A stretch of 64,000 nucleotides of DNA from Myxococcaceae bacterium (lineage in GTDB: Bacteria > Myxococcota > Myxococcia > Myxococcales > Myxococcaceae). Of the stretch, positions 1 through 10,174 are shown piece after piece. The notes below the pieces were generated by a model. It had not been told where the DNA came from. It saw only the letters and a list, made by a program, of their open reading frames with translations, and made no database searches. The first letter of the stretch is position 1; the number at the start of each line of letters is the position of its first letter. The position numbers were made by a program, and so were the translations under genes. The DNA is taken from the NCBI GenBank assembly GCA_019686135.1, contig JADGHL010000003.1, positions 42,300-106,299 on the forward strand. Direction: 5' to 3'.

Positions 1-229
1 AGAAGCTCGGCTGCGGCTGTAGCAGCTCCAGGCGAAGGAGCAGCGCGAACACGCCGCCCATGAAGAACATCAGCAGCACCGAGCCCAGGAACATGACCCC
101 GATGCGTTTGTGATCCTTCGTGGTCAGCCAGCTCCACACCGTGGTGCCGTGGTCGAGGTACGAGTGCGCCGGGGCCACCCCGTCGCGCGGCGGCTGGTGC
201 GACGCCTCATCGGCCGGAAGCTGGCGCAT
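1..229 (-). CDS. ctaD: Cytochrome c oxidase subunit I, N-terminal part (cut by window edge)
   Basis: Only the first 76 codons are inside the window. The translation starts MRQLPADEASHQPP, then reads WLTTKDHKRIGVMFL followed by a hydrophobic helix and LLLRLELLQPQP. This is the usual N-terminus of heme-copper oxidase subunit I (TTDHKRIG followed by TM1). It parallels the complete second copy at 12353-14020, which has [12 protein letters not shown] and [11 protein letters not shown] at the same places. The ATG at 229 overlaps the end of the upstream ctaC by 23 bases, and the second operon has a similar 20-base overlap. Catalytic residues lie outside the window. Confidence 0.9.
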   Translation of the reverse strand, partial: MRQLPADEASHQPPRDGVAPAHSYLDHGTTVWSWLTTKDHKRIGVMFLGSVLLMFFMGGVFALLLRLELLQPQPSF

Positions 230-1289
230 AGACCGGGCCCTCCGAGGGAGTGGGTGTCACGTCGCGGCTGCGCAGCGCGCGGATGTATTCGATCAACGCC
301 GCCGTCTCTCCGGGCGTGAGCAGGCCGCGGTAGGACGGCATCACCGGCCGGAACCCCGCCACCACGCGTGCGGCGGGATCCATCATCGACTCGGTCAGGT
401 ACGCCTCATCAGCGATCACCTCGCCCCCGCCCTCGAGCCGTTCGCGCCGGAGATAGAGATCGCGCCAGGTGGGGCCGATGTGCGCGGTGCCGTCCACCGA
501 GTGGCACTTGAGGCACCCCTTGCGCGCTGCGACCGCTCCCCCCTGTTCGCGCAACGACGCCTGCTGTGCGGCGCCCGGCGGCGGCTGCGCGTCCCTGAGC
601 CCGTTGTCCGCCACCAGCTTCGCCTTCTCCGCGGTGATCCAGTCCTGGAAGGCGTTCGCCTCCATCACGATCACCCGCGCCCGCATCTTCGAGTGCTCGA
701 GGCCGCAGTACTCCGCGCAGAGCACCGGGTGTTCGCCGGGCCGCGGCGCCTCGAACCAGAGCTGCGTGTACCTTCCGGGCACCGCGTCGTGCTTGAGGCG
801 GAACTCGGGGACGAAGAAGGAGTGGATGACGTCTCGCGAGGTGATGAGCAGCCGCACCGGCTTTCCGGCGGGCACCCGGAGTTCGTTGATCGACGCCGGG
901 CCGTCCGGGTACGCGAACTTCCACATCCACTGCTTCGCGGTCACGTAGACGTCCAGCGCGTCGCGCGGCGGTTCGGCGAAGGCCACGTAGTCGCAAAAGC
1001 CGATCACGAACCACGCCAGAAAGAGCGTCACCGGCAGCCCGAAGTAGGTCGCCTCCAGCCACAGCGGAGTGGTGAACCGCGGCGTGGTGTCCGACTCCGA
1101 GCGCCGCCGGTACTTCACCACCATGAACAGGAAGGCCGCGGCGATGGTCAGCCCCACGCTCAACGTGGTGACGATGATCAGGTAGTGCAGAAAGTCGATC
1201 TGCGGCGCCAGCGTGCTGGCCTGCTCCGGAAGGAACAGCGCGCGCCGGAGGAGGTCGTTCCCCGCGGCTTCGGTCGCCAACGGGCTCAT
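207..1289 (-). CDS. ctaC: Cytochrome c oxidase subunit II with fused cytochrome c (caa3 type), first operon
   Basis: About 360 residues. Two N-terminal membrane helices (FLHYLIIVTTLSVGLTIAAA and ATYFGLPVTLFLAWFVIG) are followed by a periplasmic cupredoxin domain. The CuA ligands are visible: HSFFVPEF then CAEYCGLEHSKM. A C-terminal class I cytochrome c domain has the heme motif CLKCH and a later GFRPVMPSY with the Met ligand, so the subunit accepts electrons and passes them to subunit I through its own heme. The start MSPLATEA at 1289 overlaps the upstream stop as ATGA. The longer open frame upstream is Arg-rich and unlike the family. Paralogue of 14001-15056. Confidence 0.93.
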   Translation of the reverse strand: MSPLATEAAGNDLLRRALFLPEQASTLAPQIDFLHYLIIVTTLSVGLTIAAAFLFMVVKYRRRSESDTTPRFTTPLWLEATYFGLPVTLFLAWFVIGFCDYVAFAEPPRDALDVYVTAKQWMWKFAYPDGPASINELRVPAGKPVRLLITSRDVIHSFFVPEFRLKHDAVPGRYTQLWFEAPRPGEHPVLCAEYCGLEHSKMRARVIVMEANAFQDWITAEKAKLVADNGLRDAQPPPGAAQQASLREQGGAVAARKGCLKCHSVDGTAHIGPTWRDLYLRRERLEGGGEVIADEAYLTESMMDPAARVVAGFRPVMPSYRGLLTPGETAALIEYIRALRSRDVTPTPSEGPVYAPASGR

Positions 1290-1696
1290 CGGGTGCCTCC
1301 GTCTTCCGGCGCGGTGCCGCTTCCGGTGAGCACCAGCGTCATCGCCTCGTCGATGGGGATGTGCGCCACGCCGGCGTCGGCGTCGATCCACCCGTAGCTT
1401 CTGAGCCAGCGCTCGTCGTTTCGCCGCGCGCGGGCGGCGCGGTCCTCGACGTCGAACATCACCTGGTTCACGCCGTCGATCTCCGGCGTGCCGATGCGCC
1501 GGGGCACCTCCGCTCCCGGTGGGAGCACCGCGCGGGTGGCGCGCTCCAGCCGGGACATCAGGAACACCGCGAGCGCGAACACGGCCAGCACGGCGGCGCC
1601 CACGAGCGCCAGCCTCGCGTACGGCGCGACGTCCTGTTCGGCGGCGTACCGCGGCGGCTCGGGGCCGAGGTTGTGCTCGGGGAAGTACTCGCTCAT
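1286..1696 (-). CDS. Small single-pass membrane protein between actF and ctaC, first operon
   Basis: 136 residues starting MSEYFPEHNLGPEP. One N-terminal membrane helix (LALVGAAVLAVFALAVFLM) precedes a periplasmic tail with the signature LRSYGWIDADAGVAHIPIDEAM. The same signature, SYGWVSRKDGLIQIPITEAM, is found in the protein at the same operon position in the second cluster (15901-16500). That conserved position between ACIII and oxidase genes suggests an accessory or assembly subunit linking the two complexes, but no function is known to me. The start overlaps the actF stop (ATGA, with actF ending at 1693), and its own stop overlaps the ctaC start. Confidence 0.8.
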   Translation of the reverse strand: MSEYFPEHNLGPEPPRYAAEQDVAPYARLALVGAAVLAVFALAVFLMSRLERATRAVLPPGAEVPRRIGTPEIDGVNQVMFDVEDRAARARRNDERWLRSYGWIDADAGVAHIPIDEAMTLVLTGSGTAPEDGGTR

Positions 1697-2898
1697 TTCG
1701 GCCGGTACTCCAGCGAGTCGAAGAGGAACGGGTCCTTCACCGGGATGGGGTAGCCGCCGCGCAGGGCGAAGAGCGTGAACCCCACGCACAGCCCGCCGAT
1801 GCCGAGGAACGCCACGGGCTGCGTCCAATGAAACGCGGGCGAGCCGGGGTGCAGCGCGGGGAAGACGAGCCAGTACACGTCCACGACGTGCACGAGGAAG
1901 GTCCACGCAGAGAGCCCGAGCAACGGCTCGCGCCGCGCGTTCACCCTGCGCGAGAGCAGCAGGAAGAACGGCAGGAGAAACCGGCCGAGGATGAGGAACA
2001 CGAAGAACACCTGCCAGCCGCCGGTGGTGCGGGGCAGGTACCAGCGCACCTCCTCGGGCAGGTGCGCGATCCAGATCAGCATGTACTGCGAGTAGGCGAT
2101 GTAGGCCCAGAAACAGGTGAACGCGAGGAGGAGCTTCCCGAGCGAGTGCAGGTGATGGGGGTTGAGGTGAATGCCGATCGCGTTCTGTGGGCCGCCCCAC
2201 GCGGTGGCGAACGTCACCACGGCGATCACCGCCAGCACCGCGCCCGCGAAGAAGTAGACGCCGTAGATGGTCGAGGACCAGTACGGCTCGAGCGCCATCA
2301 TCCAGTCCAGCGACGCGAAGCTGAACGCGAGTCCCACCGGGGGCAGCGAGAGCGCGCCCACCCGCCACAGGCGCACCGTGGCCTCCGGCGCGCCGCTTTC
2401 GTCCTGACGCCGCGACCAGAGCCACAGCGCGATCGCGAACCCGCACCAGATGACGAAGTAGGCGGCGGCGCGGCCGGTGAAGAACGGCACATTCAGGTAC
2501 GCGCTCTTATGGTGGAGCAGCGTCAGCTCTTTCGTTGTCAGCGTGGCCGGGGGAGTCACCCAGACGAAGAGCTGCGCGCGCGCCAAAAGGATCGGCACGA
2601 ACAGCACGGGGAACACGATGACAGTGAGCGCCATTGCCTCCAGGAGCCGGCGCACCACCACCGACCAGCGCGCTCGCGACGCGTGCAGGATGCCGAGCAG
2701 CAACAGCGCGGCCACCGCCAACCCGAGCCAGAGGTCGAACGCGAACAGCCAGGAGAGCGCCGCTTCGCGCGGGTCGGCGAAGAAGCCGAGCAGCGCGAGC
2801 ACACACAGCACTCCGCCGCCCGCGAGCGACGCCCGCATCGCGCGGCGCCCGCCGGTCCACTTCCCGGCGACGGGCTGAGGCGGCACACGCGCGCTCAT
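1693..2898 (-). CDS. actF: Alternative complex III subunit ActF (NrfD-like membrane subunit), first operon
   Basis: 401 residues, almost entirely hydrophobic, with about ten predicted membrane segments. In ACIII, ActF is the second NrfD/PsrC-like integral membrane subunit, related to ActC, and sits in the inner membrane as part of the quinol:cytochrome c oxidoreductase. Recognisable stretches include HHKSAYLNVPFF, FASLDWMMALEPYWSSTIYG and SQYMLIWIAHLPEEVRWYL. The paralogue at 16511-17743 has the same blocks (SLTPFWQSTIFGAYY, SQLLLVWIGNLPEEVPYYW). The start at 2898 overlaps the actE stop at 2895. The assignment rests on family-like sequence, size and operon order. Confidence 0.92.
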   Translation of the reverse strand: MSARVPPQPVAGKWTGGRRAMRASLAGGGVLCVLALLGFFADPREAALSWLFAFDLWLGLAVAALLLLGILHASRARWSVVVRRLLEAMALTVIVFPVLFVPILLARAQLFVWVTPPATLTTKELTLLHHKSAYLNVPFFTGRAAAYFVIWCGFAIALWLWSRRQDESGAPEATVRLWRVGALSLPPVGLAFSFASLDWMMALEPYWSSTIYGVYFFAGAVLAVIAVVTFATAWGGPQNAIGIHLNPHHLHSLGKLLLAFTCFWAYIAYSQYMLIWIAHLPEEVRWYLPRTTGGWQVFFVFLILGRFLLPFFLLLSRRVNARREPLLGLSAWTFLVHVVDVYWLVFPALHPGSPAFHWTQPVAFLGIGGLCVGFTLFALRGGYPIPVKDPFLFDSLEYRPK

Positions 2899-3740
2899 CG
2901 TGAGGCCTCCGCGCGCACCCGCTCCGCGAGCTCCGGCGGGAGCGCCGACACCCGGGCGCGCTGGCTCAACCGCAGCGCCTCCAGATAGGCGACCACCGCC
3001 CAGCGATCCGTCACGCTCAGCTCGGGCGCGTAGGACGGCATCAGCCCGTAGCCCTCGCTGATGACCGAGAACACGAAGCCCGGGCGGAAGTGCGGGTGGC
3101 GGTCGCCGACCGTCGTGCCCGGAGGTGACGCCTGTGCACCGGGCACGCCACCCGCCGCTTCGGCCGCCGCGCGGGCGATCGCTTCGCGTCCGGGGCGATC
3201 CGGCACTACCGTCGGCGCAAGGAGCCCGGCCTGCCCGGTGGGCAGCTGCGGCGAAGGCGGTGCGGACTGCAGGCCTTCGATGCGCTCCTTTGTCATCGGC
3301 AGCGGCTCGTCGGCGCGGCGCGCGCGCGCCCAGGGGCCTTCGTGCTCGCGGTGCTCGAGGAGCGACGGCGGCGGGCGCAGCTTCATCTTCCGCGCGACGA
3401 AGCTGTTCCCATCTCCGCGCAGCCCGTGGCAGGTGGCGCAGTAGATGTCGAACTGGTGGCGTCCCCGCTCGAGCAGCTCGCGCGACAGAGGCACAGGAAT
3501 GGTGTCGACGTAGTCGCCAGCGGCGATCCCGGTGTGGATCGCGTCGCGGACACGCGGATGTTCGCGGGGCACGACGTGCTCGGGGAGCGGCCGCATTGCC
3601 CGGCCATCCGCGAAGAACGGATCGGCTCCGAAGGGATCGTCCCGATACTGGTCCTTGAGCGGATCCGGATCCTCGCAGGCGCAGCCGTGGACCGCAGCGC
3701 CGAGGAGAAGCGCGGCCAGCGCATATGCCCGGCGGCTCAT
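2895..3740 (-). CDS. actE: Alternative complex III subunit ActE (monoheme cytochrome c lipoprotein), first operon
   Basis: 281 residues. An N-terminal export signal ends near residue 20 at a Cys (AAVHGC), suggesting a lipoprotein. One heme motif CATCH is followed by GLRGDGNS, and a later GYGLMPSYA supplies a likely Met axial ligand. It is a class I cytochrome c that would take electrons from pentaheme ActA to the oxidase. It is about 75 residues longer than the paralogue at 17743-18366. The extra length is a Pro/Ala-rich insertion of roughly 60 residues between the heme site and the Met ligand (around IEGLQSAPPSPQLP to ASPPGTTVGDRHP). ATGA overlap with actD. Confidence 0.92.
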   Translation of the reverse strand: MSRRAYALAALLLGAAVHGCACEDPDPLKDQYRDDPFGADPFFADGRAMRPLPEHVVPREHPRVRDAIHTGIAAGDYVDTIPVPLSRELLERGRHQFDIYCATCHGLRGDGNSFVARKMKLRPPPSLLEHREHEGPWARARRADEPLPMTKERIEGLQSAPPSPQLPTGQAGLLAPTVVPDRPGREAIARAAAEAAGGVPGAQASPPGTTVGDRHPHFRPGFVFSVISEGYGLMPSYAPELSVTDRWAVVAYLEALRLSQRARVSALPPELAERVRAEASR

Positions 3741-4281
3741 CGCATCGCCTCCAGGCGCGGGTCCTTCACCACCGAGACCCGGGTCGCGCCCATCGCCTTC
3801 ACGCGTTCGGCGACTTCGTTCGCCCGGTCCTCGGCGGATCGGATCGAGAAGCTCAGCCAGTACGCGTCGACCGACACGCGTTCGAAGCCCGGGGCCTCGA
3901 ACACCGGGTGGTACAGGGCCGGGAGCCCGGTGATCGCCAGCATCGAGAACAGGAGGGCGAACGCGCCGAAGAGCACGCCCGCCTCGAAGGTGACGGGGAT
4001 GAACGCCGGAGCGGAGTTGAGCGGCCGCCCGCCGACGTCGATGGGGAAGTTGATCGCGTTCGTGTACCAGCAGGTGACGTAGCCGGTGACCGCGCCCACG
4101 AGTCCACCCACAAGACCCACCCAGCGCACCCGCGAGGCCCCGAGCCCGAGCACCTCGTCGGCGCCGTCGATCGGATGGGGTGAATGGAGGTCGACGTTGG
4201 CCAGTCCCTCGTCGCGCAGGATACGCGCCGCCGTAAGGAGCGCCTTTGGCCCGGCGAACTCCGCCAGCACCCAGTAGCGGC

Positions 4282-4285
<4 letters not shown>
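3737..4285 (-). CDS. actD: Alternative complex III subunit ActD (DUF3341), first operon
   Basis: 182 residues with the DUF3341 layout: an N-terminal soluble segment (YWVLAEFAGPKALLTAARIL), a HPIDG motif, two membrane helices separated by NAINFPIDVGGRPLNSAPAF, and a C-terminal soluble part starting near HPVFEAPGFERVSVDAYW. The GTG at 4285 is chosen because it overlaps the actC stop (GTGA) and follows a strong GGAGGTG ribosome site about seven bases upstream. ActD is an ACIII membrane subunit that packs against ActC; its own chemistry is unknown. The second-operon copy (18363-18917) matches block by block. Confidence 0.92.
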
Positions 4286-5660
<1,375 letters not shown>

Positions 5661-5664
<4 letters not shown>

Positions 5665-8600
5665 CCTTCACCTCCGGATTCGTTCTTCACCCGTGCGAGG
5701 TGGCGCGTGCGCGGGCGCGTGCCGAGCTCGTGGAGCAGCTCGTAGGCGCGGCGATCCTCATGGAGGCGGGAGACCTCGGAGGCGGGATCGTTCAGGTCGC
5801 CGAAGACGATCGCCCGCGTCGGGCAGACCTGCTGGCAGGCGGTGACCACGTCGCCGTCCTGAAGGCGCGTCCCGCTGATGCGCGCACGGATGCGGGCGCG
5901 TTCGATGCGCTGCACGCAGTACGTGCACTTCTCCATCACGCCGCGCGAGCGCACCGTCACCTCAGGGTTCTTGAACGCGCGGCCGATCGGATCCGCCCGC
6001 GGGCGCCAGTCGTAGAAGTTGAAGCGCCGGACCTTGTAGGGGCAGTTGTTCGAGCAGTACCGCGTGCCGATGCACCGGTTGTAGACCTGCTCGTTGAGCC
6101 CCTCCGGGCTGTGCACCGTCGCGTTGACTGGGCAGACGTACTCGCAGGGCGCGAGCTCACAATGCACGCACATCACCGGCTGGGTCACCCAGAGCGGCTG
6201 ACCCGCATCCCCGTCGAGGTAGCGGTCGATGCGCAGCCAGTGCATCTCGCGCCCGCGCCGCACCTGGTCCGGGCCCACTGCGGGGATGTTGTTCTCCGCC
6301 TGGCAGGCGACGACGCAGGCGCTGCAGCCGGTGCAGCGCGCAAGGTCGATCGCCATGCCCCAGCGGTGCTCCGCGGCTTCGCCATGCAGCGGCTCGTAGA
6401 GTCCCGCTTCGGGCTGGCGCAGATGTTCGAACGGCTGAGGGGACGCCTTTCGCCATTGTGCGCCGGTGCGCGCCAGCGCCAGCTCGCGGCCATGCTGGGA
6501 GTGCCCCTGCTGAGTGAAGGCGAGCGGGACCCGGCCGCCCAGGTTCTCCACCGTCACCGGCAGAACGAACGCGCCGTCACGATGGCGCAGGATGAAGGCG
6601 TTGGCGCCCACCGGTGCGCGCTCGCCCTCGTCGCCCGGCTGCGAGGGTGTGACGCACACCGTCTGGCCGTAGCCGAGCGCGAGCGTCACCGCCCCGTCTG
6701 CGTGTCCGGGGACGATCCACGCGGCTGCTTCGATCGAACGCCCGTTGGCGGTGAGCCGGATCCGCGTGCCGCTCTCGATGTTCAGCCGTGCCGCGGTGGC
6801 GGCGTTCAGGCAGGCGGCGTGACCCCAGGTGAGCCGGGTCACCGGATCCGGGAGCTCCTGCAGCCATGGGTTGTGGGCGAAGCGGCCGTCGTAAAGGCGC
6901 GTGTCCGGTGTCAGCACCAGCGCCAGGACGTCTTCGGGCGCGGGCCGCCACGCCTCGAGCACCGCGGCGATCGCCTCCCACTGCACCGGCCCGGGCGACG
7001 GGAGCGGCGGTGACGCTGGATGGACGCCCACGCGGATCCACTCGTCGAACGCGGGTTCCGGATACTGCGTGCGGAGCAGCTCGTAGTCGGTCCGATCCTC
7101 TCCGCCCGGTTCTGCGAAGGCGGCCAGCACGCGGACTTCCGGGAGCCCTTCGAACAGCGGGCGGATGAGCGGCTGGACGAAGCTGATCGTCCCGTCCGGC
7201 GCGCGCGCATCCCCCCACTCTTCGAAAGCGTGCGTGCGCACCAGCGCCCACGCACAGCGGGCCGCGGTCTCGTCCGGGTACAAGGCGAGATAGAAGCTGT
7301 GCGCGACCGTGGCCAGCGCTTCGCCGAACGCCAGATCGCCCGGCGCGGTGCGCACGGGATCGTTCGCGCCCACGATCAGCGTTCCGATCTCCTTCGCGCG
7401 GAGGGCGGACACCAGCTCGGGCAGGGTGTCGAAGCCTTCCAGGTGGGGCGCGGTGAAGACGTCGATCGCCCGTCCGACGCGCGCGTTGAGCGCGTGTGCG
7501 AGCGCGTGCAGCGCCGCGGGCAGCGTCCGTCCCACCCACAGGACCGCGCGCCCGGCATGAGCGGCAAAGTCGCGCGCGGCGAGCGCCACCCACCGGCCGG
7601 CGTCCTCGTCGATTTTTGGCGGCGGCAGCTGAGCCACGAGTTGCTGGAGCGCCGAGTCTCCGGTCTGCCTGGCCACCGCGTGCGCGAACGCCACCAGCAC
7701 GCGTTCGAGCACCGCCGGGGAGGCCGCCAGCCGGTGATCCGCGAACATCCCGGTCACGGTGAGCGGTGACTCGGCGACGAAGAGCCGCTTCATCGGGCGG
7801 TCGGGGATCCGCCCGTCCGCGAGCGCCCGCGCTTCGCGTATGCGGCCCGGACCCTCCATCAGGAAGTCCGAACCGATGGAGACGAGGACCGACGCGTCCG
7901 CCACCTTGGGCGCGCTCACCACCTCCGCGCCGTAGGCGATCCGCCCTCCGGCCTGCGCGGCGACGTCCGAGACGGGATCCCACACGAAGAACCGCGCCCC
8001 GGGCAGCCGCGCGCGGATCCGGTCGATCAGCGCCGCGCGGAGCGGCGAGGCATCAGGCTCGAGCAGGAACGCCAGCCCACGCCCCTGATCCGCCGCGTGG
8101 GCCGATGCGCGCTCCGCCAGGGTGGCGAGAACCTCCTGGCGCGAGGAGAGGTCGCGCCCCCGCCGGAAGACGCGCAGCCGGTCGGGGTTGAAGAGCTCGT
8201 AGAGCTGCGCCTGTTCGAACGCGCTGGTGGCCCCGAGGCTCCAAGGGTGATCCGGGTTGCCCTCCACCTTGGTGGGGCGGCCCTCGTTGCTGCGGACGAT
8301 CACCCCCAGTCCGTATCCGCCGAGCTTCAGCGACGTAGCGAAGTGCAGCGGCAGCCCCGGCGTCACCCACTCCGGCCGGCGGGAGTAGGGGAGGATCTCC
8401 TCCTCCGGATACTGAAAGCACGCGCCCGAGGACGCGACTGCCGCCGCCGCGCCGAGTCCCTTCACCACCGTCCGTCGCCGGAGTCCGTCGCGCGAGCGTG
8501 CTCCGGTGCGGTCCATCGTCATTTCGGCCGCCGGAGAGCACGAGCCGTCGCCGGTCACACCTGGAGCGGGTCGCCGGAGTCCGTCGCGGGCAGGTGCGAG

Positions 8601-9317
8601 GGTGCGGTCCATCGTCATTTCGGCCGCCGGAGAGCACGGACCATCACCGGTCACACCCGGCGTGGGTCGCCGGAGTCCGTCGCGCGAGCGTGCTCCGGTG
8701 CGGTCCATCGTCATTTCGGCCGCTGGAGAGCACGGACCATCACCGGTCACACCCGGCGCGGATCGCCGGAGTCCGTCGCGCGCAGGTGCGAGGGTGCGAA
8801 CTTCCGTCGTGCCGGGCGCGTCCGCATCGCGCGGAGAGCACGGACCATCACCGGTCACACCCGGCGCAGGTCGCTGGAGTCCGTCGCGCGCAGGTGCGCC
8901 GGTGCGAACTTCCGTCGTGCCGGGCGCGTCCGCATCGCGCGGAGAGCACGGACCATCACCGGTCACACCCGGCGCAGGTCGCCGGAGTCCGCCGCGCGCA
9001 GGTGCGCCGGTGCGAACTTCCGTCGTGCCGAGCGCGTCCGCATCGCCCGGAGAGCACGGACCATCACCGGTCACGCCCGGCGCGGGTCGCCGGAGTCCGT
9101 CGCGCGAGCGTGCGCCGGTGCGAACTTCCGTCGTGCCGGGCGCGTCCGCATCGCCCGGAGAGCACGGACCATCGCCGGTCACATCCGGCGCGGGTCGCCG
9201 GAGTCCGTCGCGCGCACGTGCGCCGGTGCGAACTTCCGTCGTGCCGAGCGCGTCCGCATCGCCCGGAGAGCACGAACAGTCGCCGGTCAGCACCGGCAGG
9301 GAGATCCGGTCGCTCAT
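5661..9317 (-). CDS. actB: Alternative complex III Fe-S subunit ActB with an eight-unit N-terminal tandem repeat, first operon
   Basis: 1218 residues if started at the ATG at 9317, which overlaps the actA stop as ATGA. Residues 11-278 are tandem repeats, followed by a twin-arginine signal ([10 protein letters not shown], then a hydrophobic run ending SGACF). Next comes a molybdopterin-oxidoreductase-like domain of about 650 residues. From about residue 990 a ferredoxin-like domain has four Cys clusters: [37 protein letters not shown] and CTYC paired with CQQVCP. ActB is the periplasm-exported electron-wiring subunit of ACIII; ActB-family proteins do not bind Mo. The paralogue (20370-23504) has about 90 residues before its signal rather than about 278. 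An internal ATG at 8513 ([20 protein letters not shown]) would give a normal short Tat signal, so the true start is uncertain. Confidence 0.9.
8470..9300 (-). repeat. Tandem direct repeat of 96/108-bp units inside the 5' part of actB
   Basis: The block GGAGAGCACG (plus strand) recurs at 8533, 8629, 8725, 8833, 8941, 9049, 9157 and 9265. Spacings are 96, 96, 108, 108, 108, 108 and 108 bases, all multiples of three. On the minus strand the units translate as 36-residue units ([19 protein letters not shown] then [17 protein letters not shown]) and 32-residue units in which PAAEMTMD replaces the middle. Most units carry a twin Arg (LRRPAPGV); the last one flows directly into the Tat motif. Identity between units is very high, including third codon positions. 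There are no unique spacers, so this is not CRISPR. Confidence 0.95.
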
Positions 9318-9964
9318 CGGTGGCACGTGGTGCAGGTGGTTCGTGTGCGGACGCCGTACTCGCGCATCAACTTCTCCCCGAGAGCGCGCGGGTCGCCTTC
9401 GGGCGTCCAGGTCATCGAGGCGATCTGCTCGCGTGGGCGCAGGTGGGGCGCCGGGTCGCGGTGGCAGTCGAGGCACCAGCCCATGTTGAGCGGGGTGGCC
9501 TTCGCCACCAGCGGCATCCGGTCCACGCGCCCGTGGCAGGTGACGCAGCCCACGCCCTTGTGGACGTGCACGCTGTGGTCGAAGAAGACGAAGTCCGGGA
9601 CCTGGTTGACGCGGACCCAGCGGATCGGCCGGTCCTCGAAGTAGCTCCTTCGGACCAGCGCGAGCTTGTCGGACTGGTTCCACACCTGAGCGTGGCAGCC
9701 CATGCACTTGTCGCTGGCCGGCACGCCGGCGATGGCCGAACGCTCCGCGCCGTCGTGGCAGTAGCGGCAGTCGATCCCCTCGTCGCCCGCGTGGTGCCGG
9801 TGATCGAACTGGACGGGCTGGCTGCGCGGCGTCTGCTCCTGGGTCCCCAGCGGGCTGCGCCCGAGCAGCATCAGCCCTGCCACCGCGACCGCGGGCGTCC
9901 CGAAGAGGAGGACGAGCACGACGCGGAACACGGCATTGGCGCGGTGGTGGAAGATGGCGGCCAT
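9314..9964 (-). CDS. actA: Alternative complex III subunit ActA (pentaheme cytochrome c), first operon
   Basis: 216 residues. One N-terminal membrane anchor (VFRVVLVLLFGTPAVAVAGLMLL) is followed by five CXXCH heme motifs: CRYCH, CMGCH, CVTCH, CLDCH and CTTCH, the last at the very C-terminus. This is the hallmark of ActA, the periplasmic multiheme cytochrome that receives electrons from the ActB Fe-S chain. MAAIFHHR at 9964 is preferred over the upstream in-frame ATG at 10048, because it gives 216 residues, exactly the length of the second-operon ActA. First gene of its operon. Confidence 0.93.
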   Translation of the reverse strand: MAAIFHHRANAVFRVVLVLLFGTPAVAVAGLMLLGRSPLGTQEQTPRSQPVQFDHRHHAGDEGIDCRYCHDGAERSAIAGVPASDKCMGCHAQVWNQSDKLALVRRSYFEDRPIRWVRVNQVPDFVFFDHSVHVHKGVGCVTCHGRVDRMPLVAKATPLNMGWCLDCHRDPAPHLRPREQIASMTWTPEGDPRALGEKLMREYGVRTRTTCTTCHR

Positions 9965-10174
9965 AAGGCGGCCCGGGGGCAGGGCCACCGTAGAAGCGCC
10001 GTTCCGGAACGACCAACGCGCGCGTTCGACGGATTTTCGCTGGTCCACGCTCCGCGCGCGCGAAGGGTTCGCTGCTCAACTCGCGTGCGCACCCCCCGGG
10101 AACGAGGGCGCCCGCGCGGCTGCCGCTTTGGGAGCCGGCGCCGCGGATCGAACGTTGGTCCGAGGTTGCCCGCG
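9965..10174. promoter_or_regulatory. Divergent intergenic region between actA (minus) and a SnoaL-like gene (plus)
   Basis: The 210 bases must contain the promoter of the first actA-cta operon and that of the plus-strand gene at 10175. I see no convincing sigma70 hexamers or operator palindrome. The region is uniformly GC-rich. The call rests on gene orientation alone. Confidence 0.4.

Noticed and set aside
8470..9300. CRISPR-like regularly spaced repeats
   Set aside because: The whole unit is repeated with no unique spacers, the period is a multiple of three, and the array lies in frame inside actB.
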